Assembly: GCA_022009855.1 (NCBI GenBank)
Contig: CP091727.1
Span: 2,542,001 to 2,606,000 of the forward strand
Length of the DNA: 64,000 bases
Source: Lentisphaeria bacterium
GTDB taxonomy: Bacteria; Verrucomicrobiota; Lentisphaeria; Victivallales; Victivallaceae
Direction: 5' to 3'
Below the pieces are notes generated by a model. The model was not told the DNA's origin and did not search any database. It saw only the letters and a list, made by a program, of their open reading frames with translations. The first letter of the stretch is position 1. Every line of letters starts with the position of its first letter. Positions 62,901 to 64,000 of this stretch are shown here, in pieces. A program made the translations under genes and the position numbers.

Positions 62901-63341
62901 CTTCCGGTTGGTTTTCCCTTTGCGTCCCCAGCTCGTTTTCTGCTCATTCTCCCCGATTCGGAATAGAATCCGGTTCTTCCCCCTGACCAGCCGGACTGGC
63001 TGTTGGGGAAATTGAAAAAACTCTTTGTCGCGATCGGTAAGGCGCAGGGAAAAGCTACGGATGGCTTCCGGCTTCTCCAGAGTCACGGTGAGCAGGAACT
63101 CCCCCTCACGAAGCTCGGGAAGCCGTCGCGCTTTTTTCAGTTGAAGTTCCGCGTAAGGAAATACGCTTTCGTCCAGTTCCAGAAGAAAGCCGTTTCCGCT
63201 CTGCGGTGGAAGCAGTCTCTGAGAACGTTTATCCGCCTGAACGAGATTCCACTCCCTTGCGTCGGAACATTCTGGAAACGACTCCGCCGCAAGAAACATG
63301 GAGCAGAAAAGGGCGAAGAGCAGAGAGAGTGTTTCTTTCAT
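59926..63341 (-). CDS. Large secreted GH39-like hydrolase with C-terminal CBM9-like domain, frameshifted
   Basis: About 1,140 residues after repair. The start at 63341 (MKETLSLLFALFCSMFLAAE) is a signal peptide. Beta domains occupy the first 470 residues (LQLKKARRLPELREGEFLLT; GENSEIRFQTLTILSETPET). The barrel includes LVKLFGEQGIQLQAGFGYGA RW, ESIRYWEVWNEPDLYSFAHF with the acid/base Glu, YYDLHAHHEHSNFPVYASV, and AVPWYANETAISSASSGE with a likely nucleophile Glu. The last 200 residues (LTIDVRDDLHCQPESGRFVW; RGDNIQFSLTLPDQAGSWEI) are CBM9-like. Frame breaks lie near 62545, 62110-62160, 61850, 61105 and 60780. It follows the prepilin gene by 16 bases and ends in a strong terminator. Substrate unknown. 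Confidence 0.75.
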
Positions 63342-63357
63342 ATTACTACAACTCCGC

Positions 63358-64000
63358 TTACTTGTTTCTGAAATAGAAGATAAACGCCTCTGACGAAACA
63401 CGGGACGCCTCGTCGCGCCGGCTCCAGGTGTTCACATGCCCGTCGAGAAAGAGCATGTTGACAGCTTTCCCGTGCCGGAAATGGTCGGTCTTGTCGGCAA
63501 GATTGGTACTGCTCCAGAGGTTGTAGTTTGTCGGGCCGATGCTGTAGGGACCACCTTTCGCGGATCGATATGAGGCGGCATCGCTGACGAACATGGTGTG
63601 GGCCGGTTTGTATTTTTTATCCTTGCTCCGGCTTTCCGGCGCGATATAATAGTCGTCTCCGTTTTTTGCTGCCGGAATGAAGTCGAAATTGTTGGATGGT
63701 TTGTATTCCGCAAACCAGTTGCTGTACTTGACCATCGCATAGGACATTGTATCGGACCCGATGACCTCGGTTGCCGGACAGAAGACAGCCTTATGTCGCC
63801 GCAGGTTGCAACTGTCGTCCCAGCTCTTCACCGGTTGTTTCACTCCCAGATAGGGGAGAATTTTAAAGACGAACCAATGGCTGTTGTAAGATTCGGAATA
63901 CTCTGCCGGATACCCGATCGGATACCAGCGGTAATCCGAAGCGTACATGTTCAACCCCAGAAACATCTGTTTCAAAACCCCGGCGCAGGAGCTCCGGACG
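63358..64000 (-). CDS. Prepilin-type (H-x9-DG) protein, unit 5, 5' end outside the window
   Basis: About 213 residues visible; the frame is open to the window edge, so the prepilin leader and helix lie outside. The first visible segment, RSSCAGVLKQMFLGLNMYA, matches the region just after the helix in the other units. RHGKAVNMLFLDGHVNTW carries H-x9-DG. The central part (RRHKAVFCPATEVIGSDTMS YAMVKYSN) differs from the other four. It precedes the secreted GH39-like gene by 16 bases on the same strand. Confidence 0.85.
   Translation of the reverse strand, partial: VRSSCAGVLKQMFLGLNMYASDYRWYPIGYPAEYSESYNSHWFVFKILPYLGVKQPVKSWDDSCNLRRHKAVFCPATEVIGSDTMSYAMVKYSNWFAEYKPSNNFDFIPAAKNGDDYYIAPESRSKDKKYKPAHTMFVSDAASYRSAKGGPYSIGPTNYNLWSSTNLADKTDHFRHGKAVNMLFLDGHVNTWSRRDEASRVSSEAFIFYFRNK

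Overview
The window comes from the PVC side of the bacterial tree, most likely a Victivallis-like Lentisphaerota. The clue is five prepilin-type proteins, each with an FTLIEL(L/I)xxxAIIAILA(A/G)LLLPALN leader and a C-terminal H-x9-DG motif. They sit among many large secreted glycoside hydrolases and LacI/AraC regulators, with no SusC/SusD-like genes. Most of the DNA is GC-rich. About 7.3-18.5 kb is visibly AT-rich.

Layout. (i) 0-7.3 kb: the 3' part of an agarase-like hydrolase, a GT9 glycosyltransferase, a large membrane protein, and a TetR/iron-sulfur protein pair with a clear operator. (ii) 7.5-18 kb: an AT-rich surface-polysaccharide cluster. It has an ABC-2 exporter (wzm/wzt) on the plus strand. 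On the minus strand lie a second, damaged wzm-like gene, two GlfT2-like galactofuranosyltransferases, UDP-galactopyranose mutase (glf), another GT2, and, unexpectedly, a glycyl radical enzyme with its radical-SAM activase in the middle. A small element with terminal inverted repeats separates the two halves. (iii) 18.5-40 kb: carbohydrate-degradation units, each with a regulator (LacI or AraC), a prepilin-like protein and large secreted hydrolases, plus a phosphoesterase/CehA fusion. (iv) 40-46 kb: an M32 carboxypeptidase, a GT39-like membrane protein, a LOG-family protein and a FAD oxidoreductase. (v) 46-64 kb: two more prepilin/hydrolase units, AraC regulators, PdxB, a second FAD oxidoreductase, and a LacI/beta-propeller/GH2 operon.

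How the parts may work together. In all five cases the gene for the prepilin-like protein lies directly upstream of a secreted hydrolase or binding-module gene in the same orientation, 13-36 bp apart or slightly overlapping. This suggests a recurrent pseudopilin-hydrolase cassette for polysaccharide use. The polysaccharide cluster looks like a galactofuranose-containing glycan made in the cytoplasm and exported by Wzm/Wzt.

Caveat. About half of the genes are interrupted by frameshifts, and most of these fall in homopolymer runs (G/C runs in GC-rich genes, A/T runs in the AT-rich island). I read these as mostly sequence or assembly errors. I give one span per original gene and name the breaks. 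Promoters were picked by eye from -35/-10 spacing. No RNA genes or CRISPR arrays were seen.
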